Below, one piece after another: positions 22,001-32,417 of a stretch of DNA of 38,800 nucleotides. Source of the DNA: Thermomucor indicae-seudaticae. Lineage: Eukaryota; Mucoromycota; Mucoromycetes; Mucorales; Lichtheimiaceae. Each line of letters begins with the position of its first letter. Position 1 is the stretch's first letter. The stretch lies in assembly GCA_000787465.1 (NCBI GenBank), contig JSYX01000324.1, positions 1-38,800 of the forward strand. The letters run 5' to 3'. The notes under the pieces were generated by a model. That model saw only the letters and a list, made by a program, of their open reading frames with translations, searched no databases and had not been told where the DNA came from. The position numbers were made by a program, and so were the translations under genes.

Positions 22001-22123
22001 AGGCTGGTCAAGCGGCAATCCACGCGGCGAATCATATTGATAATATGGTTATTCATAAGTGTTAGTGTCGGATACCACAAGCAAAAGACTACTGTAATTA
22101 GTCTTAAGCACATCGTGATCAGG
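19055..22123. other. long gene-poor interval
   Basis: No gene supported on either strand. The longest frames (minus 20320-20856 and 21104-21478) have composition typical of chance ORFs. A plus-strand stretch near 20990-21060 (containing YNHRDKTTPTFYC) looks protein-like and could be a transposase fragment, but I cannot place it. Repeated short motifs occur at 20270-20440, listed separately. Confidence 0.4.
20270..20440. repeat. degenerate short repeats
   Basis: Loosely repeated words of the form ATGTACAAAGAT, ATGCAAAGATG and GTGCAAAGATG recur about every 20-45 bases. Examples are GGATATGTACAAAGATTA at about 20305 and GGAATATGTACAAATATGA at about 20350. No gene; probably a decayed simple or minisatellite array. 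Confidence 0.45.
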
Positions 22124-22125
22124 TA

Positions 22126-24275
22126 CAGTGGATTCTCGCTTTTTCCTTCCCCACTTTTTTCCAGCCCAGGAAAAGGCCCCGGAAAACCGAGGATGTTGAG
22201 GTTTTTCCCTGAACAACTGGGTCAATGTTGTCTGCTTCACTCTTCTGTGTTGTATCGATTCATGACGGATCCTTCTGGGTTCGTCTTTCGGCAACTCGTA
22301 TTTATCCTCGTCGAACATTGAAAGCACGGCGTCTATGTGCTCGAATTTCTCGTCGATGGTCATGGGAGGCGGAGGACTGGCGACATGCTGTGCCTCTGAA
22401 ATTGCAATGGCCTCCCTGTCGTCTTCTTGTTCTTTTTTGCGATTTAACGCTATATAGAGGATCTCATGCAAGGTCGTCGCGGGATGAACAGCGTCCCCCT
22501 CTTCAAGAGGATACAATTCAACTGGGATATTCGCCGCTACATCGCCGTAAATCGCAAGGAGATGGTCTGTTATTTGCTCTTCGGTCTCTTGTTAATTTTC
22601 CGTTTTGCCGGCTGGATGGCCTTCTTCTCCCAGTCAGGCATGATCCTTGCAAAGCAGCTGACAACCGTTTCAGTTTTGACTTTCTTCCATGCAATCAGAG
22701 TCCATCGCATGACTCGCAGTACGTCGACATGAAAAATGTTCCCATCATTGATGGGCAAACACCGGACTTGATGCTCCTTCACTTGATGATAGTATCACTC
22801 GTACTCCAGGTTCCTAAAAGAGACCTCCAGCATTTTATTCACTAAAAAATGAGAAAGACTTCCTTACTTGAGATGTGCATTGAAAGTTCCTATAATCCCC
22901 ATGCCCAATGGCTATATCTGGCTTGTGGTGCCTGAAGTCAGGTAAAGAACCCAATGTTCTCCGGTTGATAATCGAAAGTATGACCGGAGAACCTGTCCAG
23001 CAACAGGAATGCCTTCCGGTTCTGGTATCCCATGGCACGGTCAAGGCGACGTAAATATAGAATATACTTGAGGTCATCCAGGCCGTGGCGTTACTAAAAA
23101 GAAAGTAAAATTGTAGGCAGAGGGTATCTAATAGCAATCTCAGTGTGAAGTCAGGACAACCATTATAGTATATTAATCGAATTCTTTTAAAACAAGCAGT
23201 GTTCGCAGACTTCCCAACGAACAAAGGTTCGCGAAAGTCGCTATCATCCTCATTGACAGTTAGTATGACTGTCAGCCGAGATTTGTCTTATTGTGTTCCT
23301 TGTATCCGGCCTCTCGATATTGTTGTCAATGGCGAGCTTGCGTAGAATAAGGCAGTTTCATTCGTATCTTAAACGTCCTCTTGTTTGTACTGGCGGATCC
23401 GCCTTCTATGTATGGTAGACTGTGTTGCACAGCATTAACATTTGCCGATCCAGATTAACTGTGGATAACATGCATAGACAACTAATACCAGTTAGCAAGC
23501 CGACGTTGCCAACCACGAGAAAATGACGAGCTTGTTCGATTCCAAATTTCAGAGCAAGGTTAGTAGCCACTCGTTTGATGACATCCCAGTTGACTGGAAA
23601 GTTCTGTTGTCCACACTGAGCTATCCAAAGATGAAAAGTCTCTTCCAGTTCGTACAAACGAGGTTTGTCAATTGTTTCAACTGTGCTAAGTTGAGTATAT
23701 CTAATTTACCGGAAATTCCGCACGTTGTCTGGCCTTCTTTACTGCTTCCTCTTCCTTTATTTCTTCGCGTTTCCGGTTGACTAAATTCTATATTTGTTGT
23801 TTTATTCGGTAACTTTTCGATCTGAAGATGTGTTTTCGCCCAGCTGACCAGTTACGCGTAAGTCAATTTTGTAGTTCGGCTTGCTCTTTCAATAATTTTT
23901 CCCTGTTGCTATTCGTCGAATTTTACGTATGGTTTAGGCCTGGGCATTTTGTAAGCAGTAGATATCGAGGAATATTATGTTTAAGATAGGCGAAGTTAGA
24001 GCTCTATTTACAAAAAAATACCGTGAAGACTGTAGAATGTTCAATAACGCTTCTACCTGTGTTCGACAATAGGCACAACTAGATGGCTTAATATTCAGGA
24101 AATATCTGAAGCTTCTTCCTTAATTCCATATTAACGGCCATTTGAAGGCTGTGCCTTCAAGAAGTTTAGAGAACTTCTAGTAGACGCATCGTGTAAGGTT
24201 CTGACTTTTTCCCGTCTTGATATTTTTCCGGAAGACCCACGAGATACAGCGCCAGAAAAAAGCGGGAATGCACTG
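22126..24275 (-). mobile_element. pogo/Tigger-type DNA transposon (decayed)
   Basis: TA (22124-22125) followed by CAGTGGATTCTCGCTTTTTC on the left matches the right end, which reads inward as CAGTGCATTCCCGCTTTTTT before TA at 24276-24277. The outer 20 bases differ at only two or three positions. At 2,150 bp it has the size of a complete Tigger-like element. It carries a minus-strand CENP-B-type transposase with several frame breaks, listed separately. Confidence 0.8.
22150..23790 (-). pseudogene. pogo/Tigger (CENP-B-like) transposase, multiply broken
   Basis: Read on the minus strand. An N-terminal part near 23790-23720 includes KREEIKEEEAVKKARQRAEF. A CENP-B-type helix-turn-helix region follows at about 23660-23530 (ELEETFHLWIAQCGQQNFPV, then KRVATNLALKFGIEQA). 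The DDE domain is recognisable at about 23030-22870 as FLLLDRFSGH and, in another frame, PLGMGIIGTFNAHLK, where Tigger proteins normally have PLDAGII. C-terminal blocks are FHVDVLRVMRWTLIAWKKV (about 22730-22675) and SMFDEDKYELPKDEPRRIRH plus TTLTQLF (about 22325-22200). At least three frame changes and stops separate these parts, and the third catalytic Asp appears replaced by Gly, so it is inactive. The last frame stays open through the left inverted repeat and out of the element. Confidence 0.8.
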
Positions 24276-24277
24276 TA

Positions 24278-25969
24278 TCATCAGGTGCACTGTAGTCGAT
24301 CACCGTTGGCTAATTTCAAATACTCACTTGGTTCGAGGTTTTTCAGTGACGCACTAAACTGCTTATACAATTGCCACAATTTGACTTCTTCACTGTTAAT
24401 TTCAAACGCAATTTCAAGAAAATTATAGTCATTGTTACCGTATATCCTTTGTTATTGAAAATATTATCCAAGGTAGATAAGGAGTCGGTGTTTTTGAAAA
24501 GGTTTCATGGGGAAAGGCCTTACCTTGCGATTGGATCGGACGAATGGGATTGAGACTATGACATTTCCCGTGCATTTTTCCTTGAAAGCTTACAGCAGAA
24601 GCAAATATTGTCCAAGCTTACTTTCATTATTCCTCTGGATAACCTGATATATCTAGAAATGGTAAGACTTTGCACCTGAGGGAAGAAGTGAATCCACGAT
24701 ATGTTGCATTTGCGTGAAATGAATAATAATAAAATGTTGTCCCTAAACTAACCTGGCCACCCTCATACTGATTATCTGAAAGAAAGCGAAGAAGTTTGCA
24801 GAAAGGAGCCTTCGCCAGCTTTCATTAACTAATTTTGTCTGCGCTTTCAGTAAGGTGGCTAAGACGTGGACGCCTGAGACCAGTAGCCGGTCGATGAACA
24901 ATCTCTTAGGTTATCTTAGTATCAGCTTAAGCTTATCGTACTGTATGTCAAAATGTCCTGGTATTTGTGGTGACCGATTACGCGCTAATGTACAGTGAAC
25001 ACAAGCTACGTCGATGGTGTCAAATCCAGATCGCTCAAACTACGTGTGCTGTCGCATATCGTTAGTTGTACAGTTAAGAGAGTGATAGGAACTTGTATAC
25101 TGCTACCGATATCGGTTGAGTGCATAAAGCAGTGTGTAGCATAGTGTGTCAACCGAAAACAGACAAGTTAAAGGAGAAAGATTGAAAATATGAACTCGCT
25201 GCTTGATTTTTGCGGCACAAGTAACGGAGATATCGCCGGCTTCTTGTTCGTGCAAAAAATTCCGGAAAGTTTTGCATTGAGTTCCGTAATGGATCGGGTG
25301 ATTCGTAACCCAACCCGACCCAAACGGTGGCTATCTCCGGTTCGCTCTCGGAAGCAGATTGTTCTCGATCTCGAATTGGTACAGTCATAAGTAACCTCCA
25401 CCAATTATGAGAGACGTACAATCGCTCTTATTCGGGGAACTTACGAAGCTTCACTGAAACGAGTTGTTTCAGGAGAACGAGGATATGTAAGAATACACTG
25501 TACCTAATCCACAATTCATGATCGTCCAGTTTAACAAACAGATGATGCAAGGGTCAGTGCGCAAATCAATTAGTGCTGCATCCGAGTAATAACCAGTACG
25601 CATGCAGTACATAGTTTATTTGGCTGATGGCTAATACAAATAATACTCAAGTTACTTTCGTCTGATTTTCTCAGAAGCACAATATGTAGGCACCATGTGC
25701 CATAGTCCCGTGACCCAACCGTTTGTCACAAACCCGGATGCTGATTGACCCAAAACCCGATATATGCAGGCCAGTAGTTTTGCGCAAATCTGTAGCAGGA
25801 GTAAAAGAATTAGATGATGCAAAGAAAGCCAGTAATTGATTAGCAAGTCATCGGAATCTCAAATTTCGGAGTGGTTGATGTCTTGTCAAAAAAACAAGCA
25901 ATCGGCATTTCTTTCTTTTCTTTCTCCTTCTCAAACTCTTCTATTATCCAAAAACCGTCTTTTGTTTCC
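24278..25969. other. gene-free interval upstream of the CCCH gene
   Basis: No supported gene. Short frames at 25149-25421 overlap on both strands without motifs. A few CACTGTA/TACAGTG words (about 24291, 24995, 25496) resemble pogo termini but have no matching partner. Confidence 0.4.
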
Positions 25970-26788
25970 ATGACGATTGCACCATCAGGTAAATCTTCTG
26001 CGCAACATTATGCACTCGTTATTGGCTCCCTACTTGTGACAATTGGGTCGATGATTTACCTTAAGTACAAGAGAGGTAGGTCCTATTGGCAGTAGTATGC
26101 TTTCGATCGTTTTGCGACAATTCATTGGCCATGGGCTACTGACATCCTATTTTTCCTGAATCCTAAGGCAATAACCACGATGAGGATGCATCGATTACAA
26201 AGATGAAGAAGGCGGCTGATTCTTGGTTCCTGGACAAGGACCTTAGGAAGAACAAGCAGTATTGTCCAGGAGAACGTGCCAATGGAATGCAGGCGAGATA
26301 TGTGACCAACTTGGAACGCCCGGCCTACTTGTGCCATTTTAGTTACGCATCTAAATCCGACTGTAGCCAGCCCAATTTTCTTCAGCAACCAGATAGTAGC
26401 CCACGTGACTGGGCCAGTCGTTTGCGAGCATTTGATCCTCTGTGCAAAAGCGAGACTGACGAAGCAGTAGCTGCATATGCAGTCCGTAATAATAAGAAGA
26501 AGCATACTAAGAAAAACAGGAAACGTCATTTGAGTCGAATTCAGTTAATTGAGCAACAACAGCAGACCTCCCGCCAGCCACCTATGAAATCTCGATGCAA
26601 CTATTGGCCGAATTGTACGAACAAGAACTGTAAATTTGTGCACCCGATCAAGCCATGCAGGTACGCTTGCTCTATTGTTTATGATATTGATTGATAGTAT
26701 AATTATTATTGACTTATCAAGGGAAGGCGATCATTGCCCTTTTGGCAAGCGCTGCATGTTTTTGCATCCAAGCGATATGTATGACTAA
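25970..26788 (+). CDS. membrane-anchored CCCH zinc-finger protein (Nab2/ZC3H14-type fingers)
   Basis: Three exons (25970-26075, 26168-26660, 26722-26788) encode 221 residues in phase. Exon 1 contains a hydrophobic segment (ALVIGSLLVTIGSMIYL, about residues 14-31) followed by KYKRG, suggesting one membrane span with the bulk of the protein on the basic side. A charged middle region has a Lys/Arg-rich stretch (NNKKKHTKKNRKRH, a possible nuclear or RNA-binding patch) and a Gln run. The C-terminus holds two CCCH fingers, C179-X5-C185-X4-C190-X3-H194 and C199-X5-C205-X5-C211-X3-H215. The wording CNYWPNC...FVHP then PFGKRCMFLHPS matches the polyadenosine-binding fingers of Nab2/ZC3H14. RNA binding is inferred from family knowledge. 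The combination with a membrane segment is unusual and depends on exon 1 being joined to exon 2. Confidence 0.8.
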
Positions 26789-27599
26789 ATCAAGGTCGTG
26801 TAATCGTCATTACCACAAAACATCCCTCTCCTCTCGCTTTCCACATACAAGCGCAAGAATACATCGAGGACAAAAGTATGCACATGCATACATGTTACAA
26901 ATGCTCGCAGTACATTGTTTGAATAAGACAAATAAAAAGCTATCCTATCGTTTATGTTTGCTTAGCTTTCGCCGACATCATCCTCATTACGCACCATAAA
27001 ATAAAGAGTTTGTCAGCTTATTTCTCTTGTTTTCCAAGCGAATATACTAGATGCCATCCCCTAGCCGTTCTGTGTTGTCCAGCTTAGCAGATCCCATGTA
27101 ATTCCGGTATCCACGATCCTGTCTACTTCAATTGCACTAAATGAAGACGATAGGACAAGTACAATTGGTTGAACATAATTTCACTGTAGTTGTCCTATCT
27201 TCAGCCCGTCATGACACCAGAAGAATACCACTGGCAAGCACATTTGCGCGGCGCCACCGCTAATGGGTTGTATCCCGTAGAACCATGATGATTCTTCGAG
27301 TTATGACGGTTGTGTGGGATCCGTTTGCTAAGACAGTGAGCACCTCCTTCCGTAAATACATATCCTCGAAATCAGAGACGGAACAGTGGCTGTGCGCGCA
27401 TTGCTCTTCAGATGGCGTAATCCGTGCTGATGAACTTCCCCGCCGGTCTTTGTTCATTGTAGCTGTAAATGAGAAGGAGTGCTTCCTTTACCAACGTGCC
27501 TGGAGGCCACGAATATTAAGGTAATGTTCATAAAATATCCGGTTTGAACTTTGTTCAACTGACTGAGTACCGGTGTCTACATCGAGGACCTTCGATGTC
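26789..27599. other. intergenic region between the CCCH gene and the gypsy relic
   Basis: 3' flank of the CCCH gene. A gapped inverted repeat (AGGACAA near 27152 with TTGTCCT near 27190, with flanking TGAAGA/TCTTCA) lies at about 27142-27203. The open frames at 27260-27524 lie just 3' of the gypsy pol relic and could be part of it, but no LTR is recognisable. Confidence 0.4.
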
Positions 27600-29261
27600 G
27601 ACTATAGACTGTAACTCATAGAGTTCGTCTGGGCTACCAACTCATCTTGCGAAATGAACTTAAGCTCGGACTGTCAGGATCACGGGTCCACAATGCATTT
27701 GTCGCACGTTGAAGGGTGTATGAATTGCATTGCGCTTGTCTTAGGATCTTGTAAGGACTTTCGTAAGAAGAGAACGATAACGCGTCGGCCGTCAAATTCG
27801 TTGTTTTCGCGTACAGTTCAACTTTTCCCTTGTCTTTCAATACATGATCTTAGCCATGCGGCTGTCACGATCAGTGAGTCGTTCAAATAACGATGGCTGC
27901 GATAGTGTGAAGCTTGGGTCGCGGTAGTGTTGAATACCATTCAGCTTGCGGGTCAGACATGAACGAGGTCTGTGGAGTTTGGAGACGTTTCAGAATTTCA
28001 GAGTCAAGCGCACAGCTCTGCGTTGTACAATCAATTGAACCAGCCCTATAACAACATTGTTGCCACTACAATGGCAAGATATTACCAGACGACGCTGAAC
28101 GCCAGTGCTTTGCGTGGACTTGAGCATGAGACTGTTCTTGAACCAGTGGTCACCCTCAGGCTGCATGACGCGCGGTGAACCGAAGTCGCAGAACACGGGT
28201 ACAAGTGTCTCGACAGTGAATAACTCTTATGTCGTATTCCCAGTATTCAAAAGGCGGCGCAATGCATTGACCTCATTTAGGAGATAACAACGGTTATGTG
28301 TCGTCGGGGCTCTTTGAATGCCTGCTATTCCTACTATCCAATAGTCCGTCAGGTATTACGTAAAGATTGCTCCACGAATACGATAATATTCTCGTCTGAT
28401 ATTTTGGCATTCAGGGCAAGCTTTAAGGCACTCAACCGCATCTCGGAAGATATTTCTCCAGTGTGATCCGTCACCACGAACGGTCGCAGTTGACGTGTCT
28501 GGTCACGAGCTGCGCTGCGTCATATCTGCCAGTTGGGTATGATTCTTCCAAATTTCTTCTTGCGATTTTTCATCCGGTGAATTCCTGTACACTTCCTCGG
28601 TCGCTATTGTGTCAATCCTAAAGAGATGTTTGGTTGTTGCAATCGTCAGTACCACTGTCTTCCTTCCTAGGCCGTTTAAGCGTTGTATTGTCGCCGCCAA
28701 GTTTATTTCCCAAATAAGCAAGCGCGACAAAGACGATATCATCAAGACCGTGTAGATGAACAGCATTGAAGGGTATGATCGAGCATGATACCGAGTATGA
28801 TTGACAATCTTTTGGCTATATAGTAGGTAAGGACCTTGTGATCAGTGTATAGCGTGAATGGGATCACTTCAAAGACGTTAATGAAACATTTTAGAACAAA
28901 AGACGATGGCACGCGGTCCACGCATGATAGTGGAGTAGCTTCCTCAGAATTGTTGAGAGCGCTTGTCTGGAAGTCAATGTGTCTGGATACAGTCTTTGGA
29001 GTTCGGCGGAAGTCATTAGCAATGTTAGAAGCATCAGTGGTAAGGCATGATGGTTTGTTTTTAAGGTCTAGATATCGAAGACACTGTTAGCGGAACGACC
29101 TCGAAAGCGTTGGAGCGCTTTTAATGCGTCGTGATAGGGAGCGCCGTAATGGAGTTGGAATTACGGAAGGCGTCCGAGCGTGCAGTGGTTAGAGCAACGG
29201 AAAGGATGTGGTTGCGGGAAATCGTTCGCGACACCGAGGAACGCGGAATATCTTTCCTGTT

Positions 29262-30030
29262 CGGGAATTATACGTGCACGACACTTTCCCCTTACGTGCA
29301 CGACATTTTTTCGTAGCAGTCACGAAGTGTCGTACACGAAAGGTTTGTCGCTTAGACGTCGCCATTGCTATGATGAAAGGAATCAGGTGTGTGCCCGACG
29401 CGTGAAGACAATCTATTCAAGCTTGAGAATGCAAAATGATGTGTGCAGAAGTGCTCTTTGGCGCAAGGGATATATATACTCGTATTTTTGTCTTGTTACG
29501 GACACTGACATTTTTCCCTTCTGTGCACGACATTTCTGCCTTATGTGCATAACACTTATCTAAGAAAACAGGCATTATTTGTTGTACATAAGAGACTTTT
29601 CTGTAGAAATACATGTAGCTTTTGGCTATCTTTGTCGCCCTTTACATCATCGTTGACCGACGTAACCATAAACCTCATTCCAGCCTTCTTAGAACGCATT
29701 CGATTCAGTTTCCAGGGGAACCTTGTGCAAAAGCTTGTCGTTTTCCTTTGGCGCGTCTCGCCAGTGAGATTATGGACATTACGGTATTGTCCGCCGTGGA
29801 CACAGGTAATGGTGACGCCTCGCTCACCGGTGTTTGAAAAGCGAACTGCACAATGGCCGTCCTCAGCAATACACTGAGCTTCTCTAAAGAGATCTTTCAT
29901 TTCGAAACTTCGATTGATTAGTCGCTCCATGACAATATTGTAATCAACAGTTTCTTTATTCAAGCGTCAAATCTTTCGTGCACGGCACTTCGAGACTGCT
30001 ACGGAAAGTGTCGTGCACGTAGAATTCCCG
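29262..30030. mobile_element. 769-bp inverted-repeat element inserted in the gypsy reverse transcriptase
   Basis: The left end (CGGGAATTATACGTGCACGA, then CACTTTCC) and the right end, read inward (CGGGAATTCTACGTGCACGA, then CACTTTCC), match at 27 of 28 bases. The arms continue with a shared CGTAGCAGTC...CGAAGTG...CACGAAAG segment, interrupted on the left by 22 extra bases. The flanks are TTCCTGTT (29254-29261) and TTCCAGTT (30031-30038), an 8-bp target duplication with one change. Removing the element and one duplicate rejoins the gypsy frame from WPTPGKLE to RYSAFLGVAN. The 8-bp duplication and the internal FAR1-like ORF fit a Mutator-like or hAT-like non-autonomous element. Confidence 0.8.
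29556..29963 (-). CDS. FAR1/MULE-type zinc-cluster ORF inside the 769-bp element
   Basis: A 135-codon frame starting just inside the right inverted repeat contains FEMKDLFREAQCIAEDGHCA, then ITCVHGGQYRNVHNLTGETR, RQRKTTSFCTRFPWKL and a downstream hydrophobic block. The pattern Cys-X-His-Gly-Gly-X-Tyr-Arg-Asn, then Arg-X-Arg-Lys-Thr-Thr-Ser and (Cys)-Pro-Trp resembles the FAR1/WRKY-GCM1-type DNA-binding domain found at the N-terminus of Mutator-like transposases. A cysteine expected in the CPW block appears lost (RFPW). No catalytic DDE domain follows. It may be the stub of an internally deleted transposase or a co-opted DNA-binding ORF; expression is unknown. Confidence 0.55.
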   Translation of the reverse strand: MNKETVDYNIVMERLINRSFEMKDLFREAQCIAEDGHCAVRFSNTGERGVTITCVHGGQYRNVHNLTGETRQRKTTSFCTRFPWKLNRMRSKKAGMRFMVTSVNDDVKGDKDSQKLHVFLQKSLLCTTNNACFLR

Positions 30031-30710
30031 TTCCAGTTTTCCTGGTGTCGGCCAACTTTGAAGGTCCGTAAGTTTGCATTTCGCTAAGGGATGTTTCTTG
30101 TTCATCGATACAGCAGGCGATTTCAATAAACGCATCTCCGTTCTTGGGCAAAACAACATTTCTGTGGATTGATGAGAAAAAAGGTATTATTTCTGTGGAT
30201 TGGTGATTAAGCGCAACGTAGTGAGACGTTAAATGTCTGTTTGTACATGACCAATGTGTTCTGCCATGTTTTTGCAACGAACAGCGATGTCATCGACGAA
30301 GGATCGTATGATGAAGTTTCGGAATACGTGGTCTGTTGCTCTTTTGAATTGGCAGATACAGTGGCATCCCGCCTATTGCAATACCAGCCTCTTTGCAACC
30401 GAGTTTCAGGAATGAGTGAAAAATAGATAAGGACAGTGCAACTTCCCCATCTTCCGTAATCTGCAACACCGTTGGCTCCACGCCGCAGTAGCTAGTTATA
30501 CAGTATCAGGCGTACATACCATGGTTATCGTTCTGCTATTTCCATGGTGGCCGCAAGCAAATGTAAGCAAGTCTTGTTTTGACTATACGTCTTTCTTCCG
30601 GAGTCATCTCTGTCCGGTGTCAAATATAATTTCTTAATCTCAACGGTAGCCGGCTCAAGTTAATGATGACTCCGAGTCTGATTCGGATGTCGAACAAGAA
30701 TAATCAGGTC

Positions 30711-32417
30711 TTTCCTGCTTTCCCGTATATCTTCATCTTTTCCTTTTTGTCAAATTCGTCCAGTCGTTCTTATATAAATATATATATATATATATTCGTC
30801 TTCTCTTTTTTCTCAAATCCGCTTATCGTTGTCTTACTTACATACATGCATATATGTATATGCATATGTATATATATGAATACAATCCTAAAGTTGTTTA
30901 CTCCAGTGCATCCTGAATTTTGGTAATCGGGCACAATGTTGGCCTTGTGTTAAGCTAACGAATGTTGTAATTCACATGCGTCCATGATCGTACTCTGTAG
31001 ACCCTGCTCGTAATAAGCTCAATAAGCTTAATAGGATACAATTCTGACTTACCAACCAGTAATTAAGGAGACGGTCTTCTACTAAACAAATGAACATAGA
31101 AGCGTCCGATAACGGTTTCCTTTCACCTCTTTTGCCACGCAGAGTCCCGCAGAGTATACAGTAGGTCAGATTTCCCCACGATCTATGACTTCGAGATACT
31201 GGGACGGTCCTTAAGCAAGCAGACAGACACCAAGTGGCTATTGCAGTAGACGTGGCACAAGCGAATCCGATAAAACAAGGTCGGTAATGATCAGTAGTCC
31301 AAAGAACGACAACACAAAGCAACACCTAAAAAAGAGAGAGAGTCCGTGACAACTATGGACAGTTCTGCAAATAACCTGCGACACAAATACCCGGCGACAA
31401 AGGATACCACAACAAGTCCCAAACGGAAAACATAACGATCAGAAACACTAGCAAGAAAAACCCCCCAAAAGGGGGCAAATCTCCAGACTTCTAGAGATAC
31501 TCAATTCAGTCATAAAGGAAACAGAGATCTACCAAACTCGCCAACAACCGCTGTCCCGGGGCAATGAACGCGAACGGAAAAACAGATACGATTAAACAAA
31601 TCAAAAACACACTTGGTGTGCTTGTCAGAAGTTTGCGTATAATCGTTTCTGTTTGATGGAAACTTCTAGAATAAAATTTATTTGTTTCATTATCTTATTT
31701 TTCAGCTACAAACGCGTAGTGAGAAAGCCAAAAGCGCGTGACATGGATCGGCAGGCTTGCTTCCTTCATAACCATCGCGAGAAAAGTCCTGGGGCGCAGA
31801 ATCTAGGGGAACCAGATCTGTTTTTCGTCAACGGCTTTTATGACCCAAACAACAGTCTAAGCATGGTACATGATCACGCCATAGCAATTTTTGGCTGACA
31901 AGGAGGTACAAAACATCTACAAACAGCCTGGCGGACGTAATGACAGTATTACCGTATTCGATATCGAGTACAGGATCCCCCGCTACTTCAATCCGCTTGT
32001 CGATGCCAAAAACCAGAAAATAACACGTTCATTGTGTTTCAACACAGTTTAAAGGTTGCAAGCATTGAGGGCCTGGGATGATGCCAAGCGAGGTGTGTCC
32101 ACGTTGCATTTTGGCGCATTGTAGCTGAGAGAAATTCCAAGTCTTCTCGTTATACATGCATTTCGCCTTTTCACTAGTGTTTTTCTTTGCGAAACGTCAA
32201 TATTTTGAGGTCACAAAACGTTCTAAAGAATATAGAAGAGAAATGTCCGCAACGTAGAGAGTTGTCAAGGAAGAAGAACAGAAAGAGGCCAGAGTGGGAC
32301 AGACAAGTTTTACTTTGGACGAAAAGAAGACCTTCATTGAAACAAAACGGGATCTCCTTGCACAAAAAGATTCGACCTTTCTCTTCAGATAGAGGTAGGC
32401 TGTTTCCCGTCTTAGGA
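30711..32417. other. decayed sequence between the gypsy relic and the Snt2-like pseudogene
   Basis: No intact gene. A plus-strand, purine-rich frame from ATG 31355 to about 31650 reads as Lys/Thr/Ser-rich protein with two in-frame stops and could be a gag or LINE ORF1 relic. A C6-AAAA-G5 hairpin sits at about 31460-31476. A plus-strand frame 31653-31898 (81 codons, containing DLFFVNGFYDPNNSL) follows a TTTTTCAG acceptor-like site but has no recognised family. Confidence 0.35.
30771..30795. repeat. (TA)n microsatellite
   Basis: A run of alternating T and A, with one AA step, in an AT-rich stretch that continues with TATGCATATGTATATATATG-like sequence to about 30880. Confidence 0.8.

Larger units (their letters stand above)
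27600..30710 (-). pseudogene. Ty3/gypsy retrotransposon pol relic
   Basis: Minus-strand blocks occur in the order expected of a Ty3/gypsy pol, in shifting frames. The reverse transcriptase starts near 30710. It has MTPEERRIVKT (about 30600), FKRATDHVFRNFI and FVDDIAV (catalytic DD, 30279-30300), then EHIGHVQTDI and LQSWPTPGK (about 30050). After a 769-bp inserted element it resumes with FLGVANDF (about 29240). RNase H follows with TDASNIAND (about 29030) and FTLYTDHKVLTYY (about 28830). The integrase zinc-binding region has ECLKACPECQN (about 28430), a core remnant has FKNSLMLKSTQSTGVQRRLV (about 28110), and a GPY-like module reads YKILRQAQCNSYTLQRA (about 27750). Numerous stops and frameshifts make it non-functional. 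I see no LTRs or clear gag. Confidence 0.8.

Noticed and set aside
24960..25510. Possible third pogo-like element between TACAGTG (about 24995) and CACTGTA (about 25496)
   Set aside because: Similarity between the two ends stops after eight or nine bases, and no transposase remnant lies between them.
30503..30703. Two plus-strand exons ending in an acidic tail (NDDSESDSDVEQE)
   Set aside because: The opposite strand reads as the start of the gypsy reverse transcriptase (MTPEERRIVKT region), in line with the rest of that relic, so the plus-strand reading is an antisense shadow.
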